DNA from: Candidatus Margulisiibacteriota bacterium
Lineage (GTDB): Bacteria > Margulisbacteria > Riflemargulisbacteria > GWF2-35-9 > DYQY01
Assembly (NCBI GenBank): GCA_028706105.1
Contig: JAQWCF010000004.1
Coordinates: 1 to 39,825 of the forward strand
Direction of reading: 5' to 3'
Length of the DNA stretch: 39,825 nt
Shown: one piece after another, positions 8,384-16,551 of the stretch
How positions within the stretch are numbered: position 1 is the first letter of the stretch
Layout: each line of letters begins with the position of its first letter
Position numbers and translations under genes: made by a program
The notes under the pieces: model-generated
Databases searched by the model: none
Seen by the model: only the letters and a program-made list of their open reading frames with translations
What the model was told of the DNA's origin: nothing

Positions 8384-9421
8384 ATGCCATCAGTTTTGTT
8401 AACAAACTTATTTAAGAGGGTGGATCCATGGAGACCAGGAAGTAATATGGCTTCCAATTCTCCCCTAGTAGTAATCGGACAAGGTGACAGCAAGATAAAC
8501 TTTACTGTTAATGTTTCCGCTGACGGTGGAGGAAATCCATTTTCAGGACAAACACCTGCTCAACAAAAGAGTATGCTAGCTGAACTTATTTTTGGAGCTA
8601 ACCCTAAAGCAGTTCAATTACTTGAACAATTAGGTGAAGTTCTTTCAGCTTTAGGTATTACGGAAGTGAATGTTGATAAAGAGGGTAATCTTGTTGGGTT
8701 AAAAATTTCTCTTTCAAAAGGCAATATAGAGGGGTTATCAAAGTTGGATGAGCTTATGAAGGACCCCAAGTTCGCAAATTTTCTTGGTCAAGTTTTTGAA
8801 CGTTTTGACAAGATGCCAGACGTTTGGAACGCTAAAGCTGTTTATACTAATAATTTAAAAAAGATTTTATCTTCTCTAACTTCCGATCCATCAGATATTA
8901 GTGCAAAAATAATAATTGCTATTATGAAAATGGCATCAGAAGCTAGAAGCGAAGTTATTAAAATGATTATTGAAGCTATGGAAAAAAATCATCAATTATG
9001 GATGGAAGTACTTAAGCAGATGGCTGAAAAGGCATTTGAAGATAAAGCTGAAGCAAAGGCATTTTTGGAAAAACTTATGTCTAAAATTGCTAGTGGAGAT
9101 GTTGATGCTGTAAAGGCTGCTTATGCTTTTTTGAGTTCAATAACGGATACACCAGCAATAGTAATTAGTTTTGCGAGTATAGAAAAAATTAAACAGGATT
9201 TTGCTGACAACAAGAGTGAAAGCGTTTTAGATAAATTTGCTTCTAAAGAAAAGCTAGATTTAATGAAGCCACGGATAAATGATACAGAATTCAACGCATT
9301 TATTAGTGCAGTGAATGAAAAAAATCTTAGTAAAGCAAAGCAAATTATTGATGCTTCAGTTACTAGTGGTGTTAAGGATTTTTTTCAGGACATTTGGTTG
9401 CGAGGAGAATTAGGAATTTAA
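8384..9421 (+). CDS. uncharacterised 345-residue protein, mostly helical
   Basis: I do not recognise this protein. AGGGGAT lies about 11 bases before the ATG. There is no signal peptide or membrane segment. Residues 1-60 are polar and Gly/Ser/Asn-rich (an extended start, then VVIGQGDSKINFTVNVSADGG, which looks like a beta strand). From about 65 on it is helical and rich in Ala, Lys, Glu and Met, for example EAKAFLEKLMSKIASGDVDA and repeated LxxLxxxL patterns, which could be a helical-repeat or filament-like fold. It starts a set of three genes with strong ribosome-binding sites (this gene, a 49-residue gene and a 660-residue gene). The upstream terminator separates it from the NRPS operon. 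It could be structural or exported by a leaderless route; neither is shown. Confidence 0.75.
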   Translation: MPSVLLTNLFKRVDPWRPGSNMASNSPLVVIGQGDSKINFTVNVSADGGGNPFSGQTPAQQKSMLAELIFGANPKAVQLLEQLGEVLSALGITEVNVDKEGNLVGLKISLSKGNIEGLSKLDELMKDPKFANFLGQVFERFDKMPDVWNAKAVYTNNLKKILSSLTSDPSDISAKIIIAIMKMASEARSEVIKMIIEAMEKNHQLWMEVLKQMAEKAFEDKAEAKAFLEKLMSKIASGDVDAVKAAYAFLSSITDTPAIVISFASIEKIKQDFADNKSESVLDKFASKEKLDLMKPRINDTEFNAFISAVNEKNLSKAKQIIDASVTSGVKDFFQDIWLRGELGI

Positions 9422-9437
9422 GGGGAGGTAAACGGTT

Positions 9438-9587
9438 ATGTTAAAAAGTAAGTATCAGGTTCAGGAAGATTGGAATCCTAAAGTTAGTAAAGAAGTTAAA
9501 GAAAAAAGACAAACAAAGAATTTATCAACAGTAGCTAGTTATCAGGAAGAGGGAATTGTCGAAGATTTGATGAGTTGGCTTGATTAA
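9438..9587 (+). CDS. small 49-residue hydrophilic protein
   Basis: ATG at 9438 follows AGGGGAGG (9421-9428) by 9 bases, one of the better ribosome-binding sites in the window, and the frame runs 49 codons to TAA at 9585-9587. The product is charged: residues 8-27 alternate Lys and Glu (VQEDWNPKVSKEVKEKRQ) and the end is acidic with a Trp (EDLMSWLD). There is no signal peptide or membrane segment. It begins 16 bases after the 345-residue gene and has the same orientation as its large neighbours, so it is probably part of the same unit. The family is unknown; it might be a partner or chaperone of one of the large proteins. Confidence 0.55.
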   Translation: MLKSKYQVQEDWNPKVSKEVKEKRQTKNLSTVASYQEEGIVEDLMSWLD

Positions 9588-9610
9588 CACTTCGAATACA
9601 GGTCTGAGTG

Positions 9611-9643
9611 ATTTTGCATAGCAAAATTGTATCGAGGAGACGA
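9611..9643. repeat. hairpin plus GAGGAGACGA element, copy 1
   Basis: ATTTTGC-ATA-GCAAAAT (9611-9627) forms a 7-bp stem with a 3-base loop. Six bases later comes GAGGAGACGA (9634-9643). The same ten bases follow another short inverted repeat at 36905-36937. It lies between the small gene and the 660-residue gene. With only two copies seen this may be a dispersed intergenic repeat or chance. Confidence 0.35.
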
Positions 9644-9683
9644 GTAGATGAAGTTACGAAATGACGAAATAGGGGAGTAAGTT

Positions 9684-11666
9684 ATGAGTTTTGATGTAAT
9701 CGCTAGTGCTAGAAATATTGAAAACCCTCTTATTGTAGCAGATGGTTGCTTAAAAGATGGTGCAGCAGATGCATTAGCTGAGAGGGTTCTTGGTAATAGT
9801 GCATTACCTGAACAGAAAGCAGCATTCTCAACACTTCTTAACGGTTTGGCAAAGACCAATACTAGTCTTTTTGCTCAAGTAGAGGATGTATTTGGTAAAG
9901 ATAATTCAAAAGGTGATGAGTTTTATACTCCAGAGGGTGTAAAAGAATTTAGAGCAGCGTTAAAACAGGAAGGAACCCCTATTACTGCAGAAAAGTTAGC
10001 AAAAGCATTGGATTCGGTAAGAAAAGATGAGAAGGCAGAAACGTTTTTTTCGACCGGAACAGTTGACACATCAGCTGAAGATGTTTTGGATGTTAGTGGC
10101 GATAAGTGGGATGCGCATATCAAAAGTATGGTAAAGATTAATGACGCCGCCTATGCAGCAATAAGTAGGGTTGATGCCAATTTAGATGTAGAGACATATA
10201 AAAAGTTATCTGAAAGTTGGGGAACAGGCGGCATCCCAATGAATCTGGATGGTGCAGAATTTAAAAAAAGAGTTGCGTTGTTGGTTTTAGCAAAAGGAAC
10301 AACATTCGTGAATGGGTTATGCAAGGATGCGAGATCAGAAAGTGATGATTTAACGAAACAAGCTAGTGGTGTATTAGATGGGATTGATAAAGCGTTGGAT
10401 ACATTGATGGAAACTATAAATGACCCAACTAATTTTTTGGGTGTTACTAGGACAAAAAAGGTAAAAGAAGAGTGGGGAGAATTTGTTGGGTATCTGTCAA
10501 CATTGCCTAATGCAGATTATGGAATATGGGCAGAGAATAATAATATAGATAGCATTAAAAACATTGCTTCAACGTTCATTTTAGCTTTTGCAGAGGAAGC
10601 GACAAAGCAAGAAGAAGGCACACAAATAGGAGCTTGGGCCATTAACACAATATTTGCAAATGGTGAAAGATATATGACAGGTATTCATGGTGACAAATCT
10701 GATTTTGATGTTTTTTCTAAAGTATTCAAGGAAGGGTTTTTGTTATTTGCTAGTAGCAATAATATAACAGGAAAAGTTGTATTCAGAGACGAGAACCAGC
10801 TAGATAGTTATCAGGATATATTTAAAACAAAAGGCCAGGCTGATGAATTTTTTAAGAACCACCTGGGGGTAAGAAAACTTTGGGCAGCGAAATATCCTGA
10901 GTATAAAGATGATTCATTGAAGTTGCTAAATTTATTCATTAGCGATCTTCAAAAGGCAAACGTTATTGAGATAGATGATACTCATAGAGAATGGACAAAA
11001 TTTGGGGAAGAATCTAAATTAGGTGCGATGATTAATGAAGCCGCAAACAAGATAGAGGCTAAATATGGGAAGGAAGATAAGCAAATACCTAAGGATATGA
11101 CAATAGCAGAAATTTTTACTGAGGAGTTTTCAAGAGGATTAAGTAAAGATAAAGACAGGATATATGATACATATTGGTTTGATTTAAAGGAAAAGGTTAA
11201 GATAGAAGAAGTGGCAGATAGGTTAATGGGGATGGTTCCTGAGCGTGAAGCTAAGATAAAAACAGCAGTTGAGGTTTTACATGATGATAAGATTACGGAT
11301 GAGGTTACTGTTATTGGAAGGTTAATGGATATTTGTTATGGACCAGAAACTTCCAAAAGTAGCCGTTTCTTGAGAACAGGAGCTGATACTTCTGTTGATG
11401 TTGCAACCAAACTCAGTGCAGGGATTCAATATTTAGCAAGCGATCAATTTAAAACAGATGGTGGTAATACACCACCAGAAAAAGGGTTAACTGATGTGCA
11501 ATACGATGCGTTAAGAAAAGCGATGTTAGGCAAAACAGCTACACCAGCAGCAGACTCAGCAGAGGAAACTGATACTGGAGCTTCTAGAGCGCCAGGAACA
11601 GGAGCAATTCCAGCAGAAGTGATGGAGAGGTTGAGGGCGGAACAAGCCGCGCAGCGACAACAGTAA
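9684..11666 (+). CDS. uncharacterised 660-residue protein
   Basis: Not recognised. GGGGAG (9672-9677) sits 6 bases before the ATG. There is no signal peptide, membrane segment or Cys-rich motif. The body is acidic, soluble and predominantly helical by composition, with several Trp-containing segments (WGEFVGYLSTLPNADYGIW near 255-275). The last about 45 residues form a low-complexity Ala/Gly/Pro/Glu tail ending in ERLRAEQAAQRQQ, and this tail uses more G and C than the rest. It follows the 345-residue and 49-residue genes and its stop is only three bases from the stop of the convergent coiled-coil gene. The lack of any known motif in a protein this long, next to another large unknown, suggests a lineage-specific system. 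Confidence 0.75.
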   Translation: MSFDVIASARNIENPLIVADGCLKDGAADALAERVLGNSALPEQKAAFSTLLNGLAKTNTSLFAQVEDVFGKDNSKGDEFYTPEGVKEFRAALKQEGTPITAEKLAKALDSVRKDEKAETFFSTGTVDTSAEDVLDVSGDKWDAHIKSMVKINDAAYAAISRVDANLDVETYKKLSESWGTGGIPMNLDGAEFKKRVALLVLAKGTTFVNGLCKDARSESDDLTKQASGVLDGIDKALDTLMETINDPTNFLGVTRTKKVKEEWGEFVGYLSTLPNADYGIWAENNNIDSIKNIASTFILAFAEEATKQEEGTQIGAWAINTIFANGERYMTGIHGDKSDFDVFSKVFKEGFLLFASSNNITGKVVFRDENQLDSYQDIFKTKGQADEFFKNHLGVRKLWAAKYPEYKDDSLKLLNLFISDLQKANVIEIDDTHREWTKFGEESKLGAMINEAANKIEAKYGKEDKQIPKDMTIAEIFTEEFSRGLSKDKDRIYDTYWFDLKEKVKIEEVADRLMGMVPEREAKIKTAVEVLHDDKITDEVTVIGRLMDICYGPETSKSSRFLRTGADTSVDVATKLSAGIQYLASDQFKTDGGNTPPEKGLTDVQYDALRKAMLGKTATPAADSAEETDTGASRAPGTGAIPAEVMERLRAEQAAQRQQ

Positions 11667-11669
11667 CTC

Positions 11670-14426
11670 TTACAGGCTAAGTCCTTCTTTGATAAGCATG
11701 CTGATTAGCTCATCATGGTCTTCGGTTTCTTTTCTAGTTATTAAAGTTGGAGTTAGTAGTTTTTTCTCTGATTGAGATTTTTGTTTTTTTAGATAGCCAA
11801 TAACTTGATGTAAACTTTTTTTGATGCTGAGTATTTCAGTGAACGATTCACTTTTTAATTGTTTGATAGACGACTCTGCTTCTTCTTTGATAGAGTTAAC
11901 ATTTGCGAGCGTTTGTTCTAGTTGCTCGTAGAGTTCTTGCTGTGTTTGCGATTGGAGTTTATTTAGCTTGATGCTAGATTCTGTTAATTGAGTTTTCTCT
12001 GTTTTGAGTTGGTCCTGAAGAACGATTATTTTTTGGAGTGCATCTTGTAGTCTAGTGTCGATAGTTTCTTCTACCATCATCTTTAACTGCCTGATACTTT
12101 CTTGTTGTGTTTTTTGGTTTTCATTTTTAAGATTTGTCATTTCGGTTGTATGAGTTTGTTTGATAGTTTCAATGTTCTGGATAGTGCTGTTTAAGTCAGC
12201 AAAAACGCCGGTTTCTAAAGTTGTCTTGATCCCTTTAACTTGAACGATAAGTTTATTTAGAACCATTTGTTCGTTTTCAACATCTTTGGTTATATCGTGG
12301 ATGTTTTTGATGGAGTCTGTTTTGATTTCTTCGAGGTAAGTTTTGACAGAGTTAAGTTGTTCTTGCATTTTTAGGTTAGCATCTTGCTCTAATTGAACGA
12401 ATTGTTCTTTGTTTTGGAGAAGCAGTTCTTTTTGTGATTTTTCGAAGGTAAGTTTGAAGTTATGAAGAAGCTCAGTGGCTTCTGATATTTGACTTTCAGC
12501 CTTTTGGTGGATTTCTGATCTTAGTTTACTTAAGTCATTCATTGCGGTTTCAATAAGTTGAAGCTTTTCAGTATCAAGGTCTTGTTTGATTAATTGTATT
12601 TCTTGTTCTGTTTCTTGTTTTAATTCATTGACCATGAGTGTCGTTTGTTGCAATTGTTGTTCGTTTTCTGCTTTAGATATTTCTAATAAATTATCCAGTT
12701 TCTGTTGAACTTGGTCGTAAAAAAGTTGCTCATGTTCTGTGATTTGTGTTTTGACTAGTTCTAGTTCATTCTCGTTAGTGGATTTTAAAATATTCATTCT
12801 ATTGAAGAGTTCATTAATGCTGTTGGATATAGCTTTATTGGAGCTTAACTTGACTTCTTCAAGCGTTGTTTCGTTTATTTCTTTTAGTTTTTTGAATTCG
12901 TCATGGATAGCTTGGATGTCTTCAGTTTTGTCTATTTCTTGAAGTTTAGATTGTAGTGTTTGCAAGTCTTTGTAAGTGTTTTTTAGCATTATTTCTTGTT
13001 GTGCTTCAAACCTAGAAGTTAAATCTTTGATTTCTTCTTTGGTTTTACTGCTAAATTCTTCAATATTTCCTAAAATATTTTTAAGATTTTCTGTGCTTTC
13101 TTGTTTCGTGCGTTTGGAGATAGTTCTTAGTTCTTCTTCATTATTTTTTCTAAGAAGCTCCATTTCTGTTTGTAAGTTTGATTTTAGTTCAATAATTTCT
13201 GTTTCTACTTCTGTTTTTTGTTTAGTAGCTGATTGTCTTATTTCAGAAATTTCTTGAGTTGCTGTTGCCGAGAGTGTTGCTATGTCAGAGGACAAGGACG
13301 CTTTGACTGTTTCTATTTCGGATAAGGCCTTACCAATAGTATTTCTAATGTAATCTTGGCTAATTTTTGTAAATTTTTTGAAGTTTTCTCTGCTCGTGCC
13401 AGTGTCATCAAGTTCTTGTAAAGCAGAGTTTTTGGCTTTCTCAATTTCTACAATCATGGTTTGTTGAAGTTCTATTAGTTGGTCAGTTAATGTTTCTATT
13501 TTCACATCAATTAGTTTGTTTTTAGAATTAATTTCAGTAATGGCAGTTTCTTTTAATATTTCAAAGTTAGTAAGATTGTTTGTTATTGTTTTTTCAAATT
13601 CTTTAATTGTGGATTCCTTTGTGTCGTCAATGTATTGTTTGAAAGCAGAGATTTCTAGCATGGTTTCTTTATTCTTATTTTCAATAGAAGTTGTAGCTTC
13701 ATTTGTTTTTAAAGATATTTCTTTAGATAGGTTTTCTTTTTCTTCGGCAATACTTTGCTTGAAAGCTGTAGTTTGTTTGGCAAGTTCTTTTTTACCTTCT
13801 ATTATTTCTTGTTTGAAAATCGATAATTCAGTTTGCGTTTCTTCGCTTTTAGTGTCGATGTTTATTAGCGTTTCCTCTTTAATCGAGGCTATTTCTTCTA
13901 TTGTGTTATGTTTAGTTTGTTCTATAGTTGTTTCAAGCTGGGCGTATTGGGTAGCAAGGTTTTCCTCAGCTAATTTTATGCTGTGAGTGATTGTGTTATT
14001 TTCTATGGAAATTTCATTAACTAATTTACTTTTTTCTTCTGATATTTCCTTTTTGAAATCAGAGAATTGAGTTGATATTTCACTGTGAGCCTTGGCTTTC
14101 ATTTTGGAAACAATGTCTTCATAGTGTCTCATCAGATAAGTTTCTTGTTCTTTTAATTTTCTAAGGCTAAGAAGTTTGGCTGTCTTAAATTTGTTAATTT
14201 TTCTTTGAAAAGAAATTTTGATTTTTTTAAGCATACTTATTTCCTTATCAAGTTGTTTTTTAATTTTTTTAGTTCTATCTACTGCATGGAATAGTTCAAA
14301 AAAGTTTTGGACAGAGATTTGATCTCCTTGCTTGGAGACTATTTTTAGGTTAGGGTTTTCAAGTTTGATCGTTCTATTTTGATCAGTAGCGGTTACAGTA
14401 ATATTTTTTTCTTTTTCTTTTCCCAT
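11670..14426 (-). CDS. 918-residue coiled-coil protein
   Basis: A long cytoplasmic-type protein that is almost wholly coiled coil from about residue 50 to 890: a Glu/Lys/Gln/Thr/Ile-rich sequence with hydrophobic residues at heptad spacing and many repeats of the type IxxEIxxxKxE. A non-coiled N-terminal segment (about 1-45, ITVTATDQNRTIKLENPNLK) and a short C-terminal tail (DHDELISMLIKEGLSL) flank it. No Walker motif is present, so it is not an SMC ATPase, and there is no signal peptide or membrane segment. It could be a scaffold, cytoskeletal filament or cell-shape protein; the sequence alone does not say. GAGGAT precedes the ATG. It is transcribed toward the 660-residue gene, with three bases between stops. 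Confidence 0.8.
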   Translation of the reverse strand: MGKEKEKNITVTATDQNRTIKLENPNLKIVSKQGDQISVQNFFELFHAVDRTKKIKKQLDKEISMLKKIKISFQRKINKFKTAKLLSLRKLKEQETYLMRHYEDIVSKMKAKAHSEISTQFSDFKKEISEEKSKLVNEISIENNTITHSIKLAEENLATQYAQLETTIEQTKHNTIEEIASIKEETLINIDTKSEETQTELSIFKQEIIEGKKELAKQTTAFKQSIAEEKENLSKEISLKTNEATTSIENKNKETMLEISAFKQYIDDTKESTIKEFEKTITNNLTNFEILKETAITEINSKNKLIDVKIETLTDQLIELQQTMIVEIEKAKNSALQELDDTGTSRENFKKFTKISQDYIRNTIGKALSEIETVKASLSSDIATLSATATQEISEIRQSATKQKTEVETEIIELKSNLQTEMELLRKNNEEELRTISKRTKQESTENLKNILGNIEEFSSKTKEEIKDLTSRFEAQQEIMLKNTYKDLQTLQSKLQEIDKTEDIQAIHDEFKKLKEINETTLEEVKLSSNKAISNSINELFNRMNILKSTNENELELVKTQITEHEQLFYDQVQQKLDNLLEISKAENEQQLQQTTLMVNELKQETEQEIQLIKQDLDTEKLQLIETAMNDLSKLRSEIHQKAESQISEATELLHNFKLTFEKSQKELLLQNKEQFVQLEQDANLKMQEQLNSVKTYLEEIKTDSIKNIHDITKDVENEQMVLNKLIVQVKGIKTTLETGVFADLNSTIQNIETIKQTHTTEMTNLKNENQKTQQESIRQLKMMVEETIDTRLQDALQKIIVLQDQLKTEKTQLTESSIKLNKLQSQTQQELYEQLEQTLANVNSIKEEAESSIKQLKSESFTEILSIKKSLHQVIGYLKKQKSQSEKKLLTPTLITRKETEDHDELISMLIKEGLSL

Positions 14427-14463
14427 TACTATCCTCTATAATTACTTATTTAGACTAATTTTT

Positions 14464-14493
14464 ATTATACTATAGATAATGTCTGATGAACAA
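14464..14493 (-). promoter_or_regulatory. putative promoter of the coiled-coil gene
   Basis: On the minus strand TTGTTC (14488-14493) and a perfect TATAAT (14464-14469) are 18 bases apart. Transcription would begin about 30 bases before the ATG at 14426, leaving room for its GAGGAT site. The -35 box is weak. Confidence 0.4.
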
Positions 14494-14494
14494 A

Positions 14495-15328
14495 TTAAAT
14501 GAGCGGTTTGTTAGAATTAAGGAAATCTTTATAAGGTATGGGCCGTTTCCCTTCCTTCTGAACTGATATGATTTCAAGCTTATTGTTGGTGAATTTTAAG
14601 TCGGTTATTTTTATCCTTTGTTCATCTTGAAAAGTGTAAATTCCTGGCCAAAGGTAATAGGCTTGGAACTTTCTGTAGATTGTGGAGTGTTCTTCTGTTT
14701 GCAAACTTATATAGCCATCTTCTTTCTTTATTTTTTTAGTAAAAGTGGCAACTTCAGATGCTTGAGGAGAATATGTCCATTCGTTATGTTTTTTAAGTTG
14801 GGTTGTTAAAAGTTCTATACTAGCTGTTTCAAGTTTTTTAAATAAACTTTCGGCTGTTTCTGTTTCGAAAACATTAACGGTTTTTGTACTAATAATATCT
14901 CCATCATCTACACCAGTGTCTATTTTCATTAAAGTTACGCCTGTAATTTTGTCTCCATTAAGCAGGCAGCTTTGCACAGGAGATGGTCCTCTGTATTTAG
15001 GGAGCAGAGAAGTATGGATGTTGATGAAATTGAAACTGTTGACTATTTCTGCTGGGAAAATCATGCCATAAGCAATAATCAAACAAAGGTCAGGAGCTTC
15101 TTTCTTTAAAATAACTGTTAATTCTTCAATAGTCGCTGGCTTGAAGACAGTTATGTTATTTTTATTTGCAACAATTGCTACTTCTGAGGGCATAATTTCT
15201 TGTCCACGATTTTGCTTTTTATCGGGACCAGTGATCACTCCAGAGATTGGAATATTGTTTGTTATGAGACCTTGTAAGATGTTTGCTGAGAAAGCGGGTG
15301 TGCCAAAAAAGAAAAGCTTGTTTATCAT
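14495..15328 (-). CDS. fmt: methionyl-tRNA formyltransferase
   Basis: Fmt formylates initiator Met-tRNA using 10-formyltetrahydrofolate. The N-terminal formyltransferase domain starts KLFFFGTPAFSANILQGL. The catalytic triad is visible as Asn103 and His105 in NIHTSLLPKYRG and Asp141 in DTGVDDGD, matching E. coli Asn108, His110 and Asp146. SLLPKYRGPSPVQ is the family signature. At 277 residues it is shorter than the usual about 310; the shortening is in the C-terminal tRNA-binding domain, which still contains the RKFQAYYLWPGIYT segment. It overlaps def by 4 bases (ATGA), the classic def-fmt pairing, since Def removes the formyl group later. Confidence 0.95.
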   Translation of the reverse strand: MINKLFFFGTPAFSANILQGLITNNIPISGVITGPDKKQNRGQEIMPSEVAIVANKNNITVFKPATIEELTVILKKEAPDLCLIIAYGMIFPAEIVNSFNFINIHTSLLPKYRGPSPVQSCLLNGDKITGVTLMKIDTGVDDGDIISTKTVNVFETETAESLFKKLETASIELLTTQLKKHNEWTYSPQASEVATFTKKIKKEDGYISLQTEEHSTIYRKFQAYYLWPGIYTFQDEQRIKITDLKFTNNKLEIISVQKEGKRPIPYKDFLNSNKPLI

Positions 15329-15810
15329 ATATTGTCTTGTGCATCTACGGATTTAGTTGTGCCTTCCAGGGCTTTTTCTATATATAAATTACCATTTAGA
15401 TGATCTATTTCGTGTTGGAAAGCAACGGCAGGGTACCCCTCGACGTTTAGTTCTATGTCTTTAAAGTTTTCATCTTTTCCCTTTACTGTAACTTTATTGG
15501 CTCTTAGAACATCTCCTTCTAGACCAGGAACGCTTAAACATCCTTCTGTGAAAATTATTTCGCCCTCTTTGTGGGTTATCTTTGGGTTAATCATTATACA
15601 TAGCTCGTTTCTTTTGTCGCTTGTATCCACAAGTATAATTCTTAAAGGTTCGCCTATTTGAATTGCCGCAAGACCACAGCCATTAGCAGAATACATGGTG
15701 TCCATCATATCTTTGATTACTTTTTTTATTTTATCTGTAATAGCAGTCACAGGTTTGCTTTTTTTCTTTAGTAAAGGATTTCCGATGGTTAGTATTTTTC
15801 TTTTAGACAT
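15325..15810 (-). CDS. def: peptide deformylase
   Basis: Def removes the N-formyl group from nascent proteins. All three motifs are present: GCGLAAIQIG (44-53), EGCLSVPG (89-96, with metal ligand Cys91) and QHEIDHLNG (132-140, with metal ligands His133 and His137 and catalytic Glu134). The 161-residue length is normal. It starts 3 bases after the rlmB stop and overlaps fmt by 4 bases, so rlmB-def-fmt are almost certainly translated from one message. Confidence 0.97.
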   Translation of the reverse strand: MSKRKILTIGNPLLKKKSKPVTAITDKIKKVIKDMMDTMYSANGCGLAAIQIGEPLRIILVDTSDKRNELCIMINPKITHKEGEIIFTEGCLSVPGLEGDVLRANKVTVKGKDENFKDIELNVEGYPAVAFQHEIDHLNGNLYIEKALEGTTKSVDAQDNI

Positions 15811-15813
15811 AGA

Positions 15814-16551
15814 TTATTCATCTCTTTTTTCTTTGATTTTAAAAATCATAATACCAGCCGAGACACCCGCATTCAAGCTGTCGATGGATGAGCTGATTGG
15901 TATTTTGATAAGAAAGTCACATTTTTCTTTAACAAGTCTAGTAATCCCTTTACCTTCGTTTCCAATAACTAAGGCTAATCCCATCTCATAGTCTTGTTCT
16001 GCATAACTAGTTTCAGCATTCATATCTGTTCCAATTACCCATACATTTTGTTTTTTTAGTGTTTCAATAGCGCTAGCTATATTCGGTACTTTTGCTATTA
16101 ATATTTGGTCAATTGCTCCCGTGCTAACTTTGGAAACAATAGGCGTAATCTCTGCTTGTTTTGTTTTAGGAACAATTATTCCATGTACGCCTGCAGCTAC
16201 AGCAGTTCTGGCGATAGAGCCAAAGTTATGTGGGTCTTCAATTCCGTCTAGAATTAGAATAAAAGGTGGTTCTTCTAATTCTTCTGCATATTCTAGGATA
16301 TCTTCTATTTCAACAAACTGACGCTTAGGTATATGAGCAATAATTCCTTGGTGTTTTACATTTCTACATTTCACATCAAGGTCTTTTTGTTCAACAAAAC
16401 GATAAGGGATATTGTTGCCTTCTGCAATTTCTATAATTGCGCTAATGCGTTCATCATGTTTGGAGCTTTTATTAATAAGAAGTTGATGAGTTTTTTGACC
16501 AGTAAGAAGCAGTTGGAGTACTGCATTCTTGCCGACGACGACATTCTTCAT
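15814..16551 (-). CDS. rlmB: TrmH/SpoU-family RNA 2'-O-methyltransferase (RlmB-like)
   Basis: An RNA ribose methyltransferase; by length and N-terminal substrate-binding domain it looks like RlmB, which methylates 23S rRNA. The N-terminus VVVGKNAVLQLL is the SpoU substrate-binding domain. The knotted SAM-binding domain has motif 1 LDGIEDPHNFGSIARTA, motif 2 IGNEGKGI and motif 3 IPISSSIDSLNAGVSAGI. I place the start at the minus-strand ATG at 16551, which overlaps the aminotransferase stop as TAATG and has AGGA 9 bases upstream; an ATG three codons earlier (16560) directly abuts that AGGA. A tRNA target cannot be excluded from sequence alone. Confidence 0.9.
   Translation of the reverse strand: MKNVVVGKNAVLQLLLTGQKTHQLLINKSSKHDERISAIIEIAEGNNIPYRFVEQKDLDVKCRNVKHQGIIAHIPKRQFVEIEDILEYAEELEEPPFILILDGIEDPHNFGSIARTAVAAGVHGIIVPKTKQAEITPIVSKVSTGAIDQILIAKVPNIASAIETLKKQNVWVIGTDMNAETSYAEQDYEMGLALVIGNEGKGITRLVKEKCDFLIKIPISSSIDSLNAGVSAGIMIFKIKEKRDE

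Noticed and set aside
9648-9680. 10-codon frame after GAGGAGACGA, before the 660-residue gene
   Set aside because: It is too short to support, and it overlaps the ribosome-binding site of the larger gene.
8384-11666. The block as a type III secretion or phage structural module
   Set aside because: No recognisable secretion, capsid or tail motif was found; only the helical, signal-less nature is visible.
12739-13986. Open plus-strand frames inside the coiled-coil gene
   Set aside because: They are antisense shadows of the Glu/Lys/Ser-rich coiled-coil codons; they have no ribosome-binding sites and read as low-complexity Ser/Leu/Ile.
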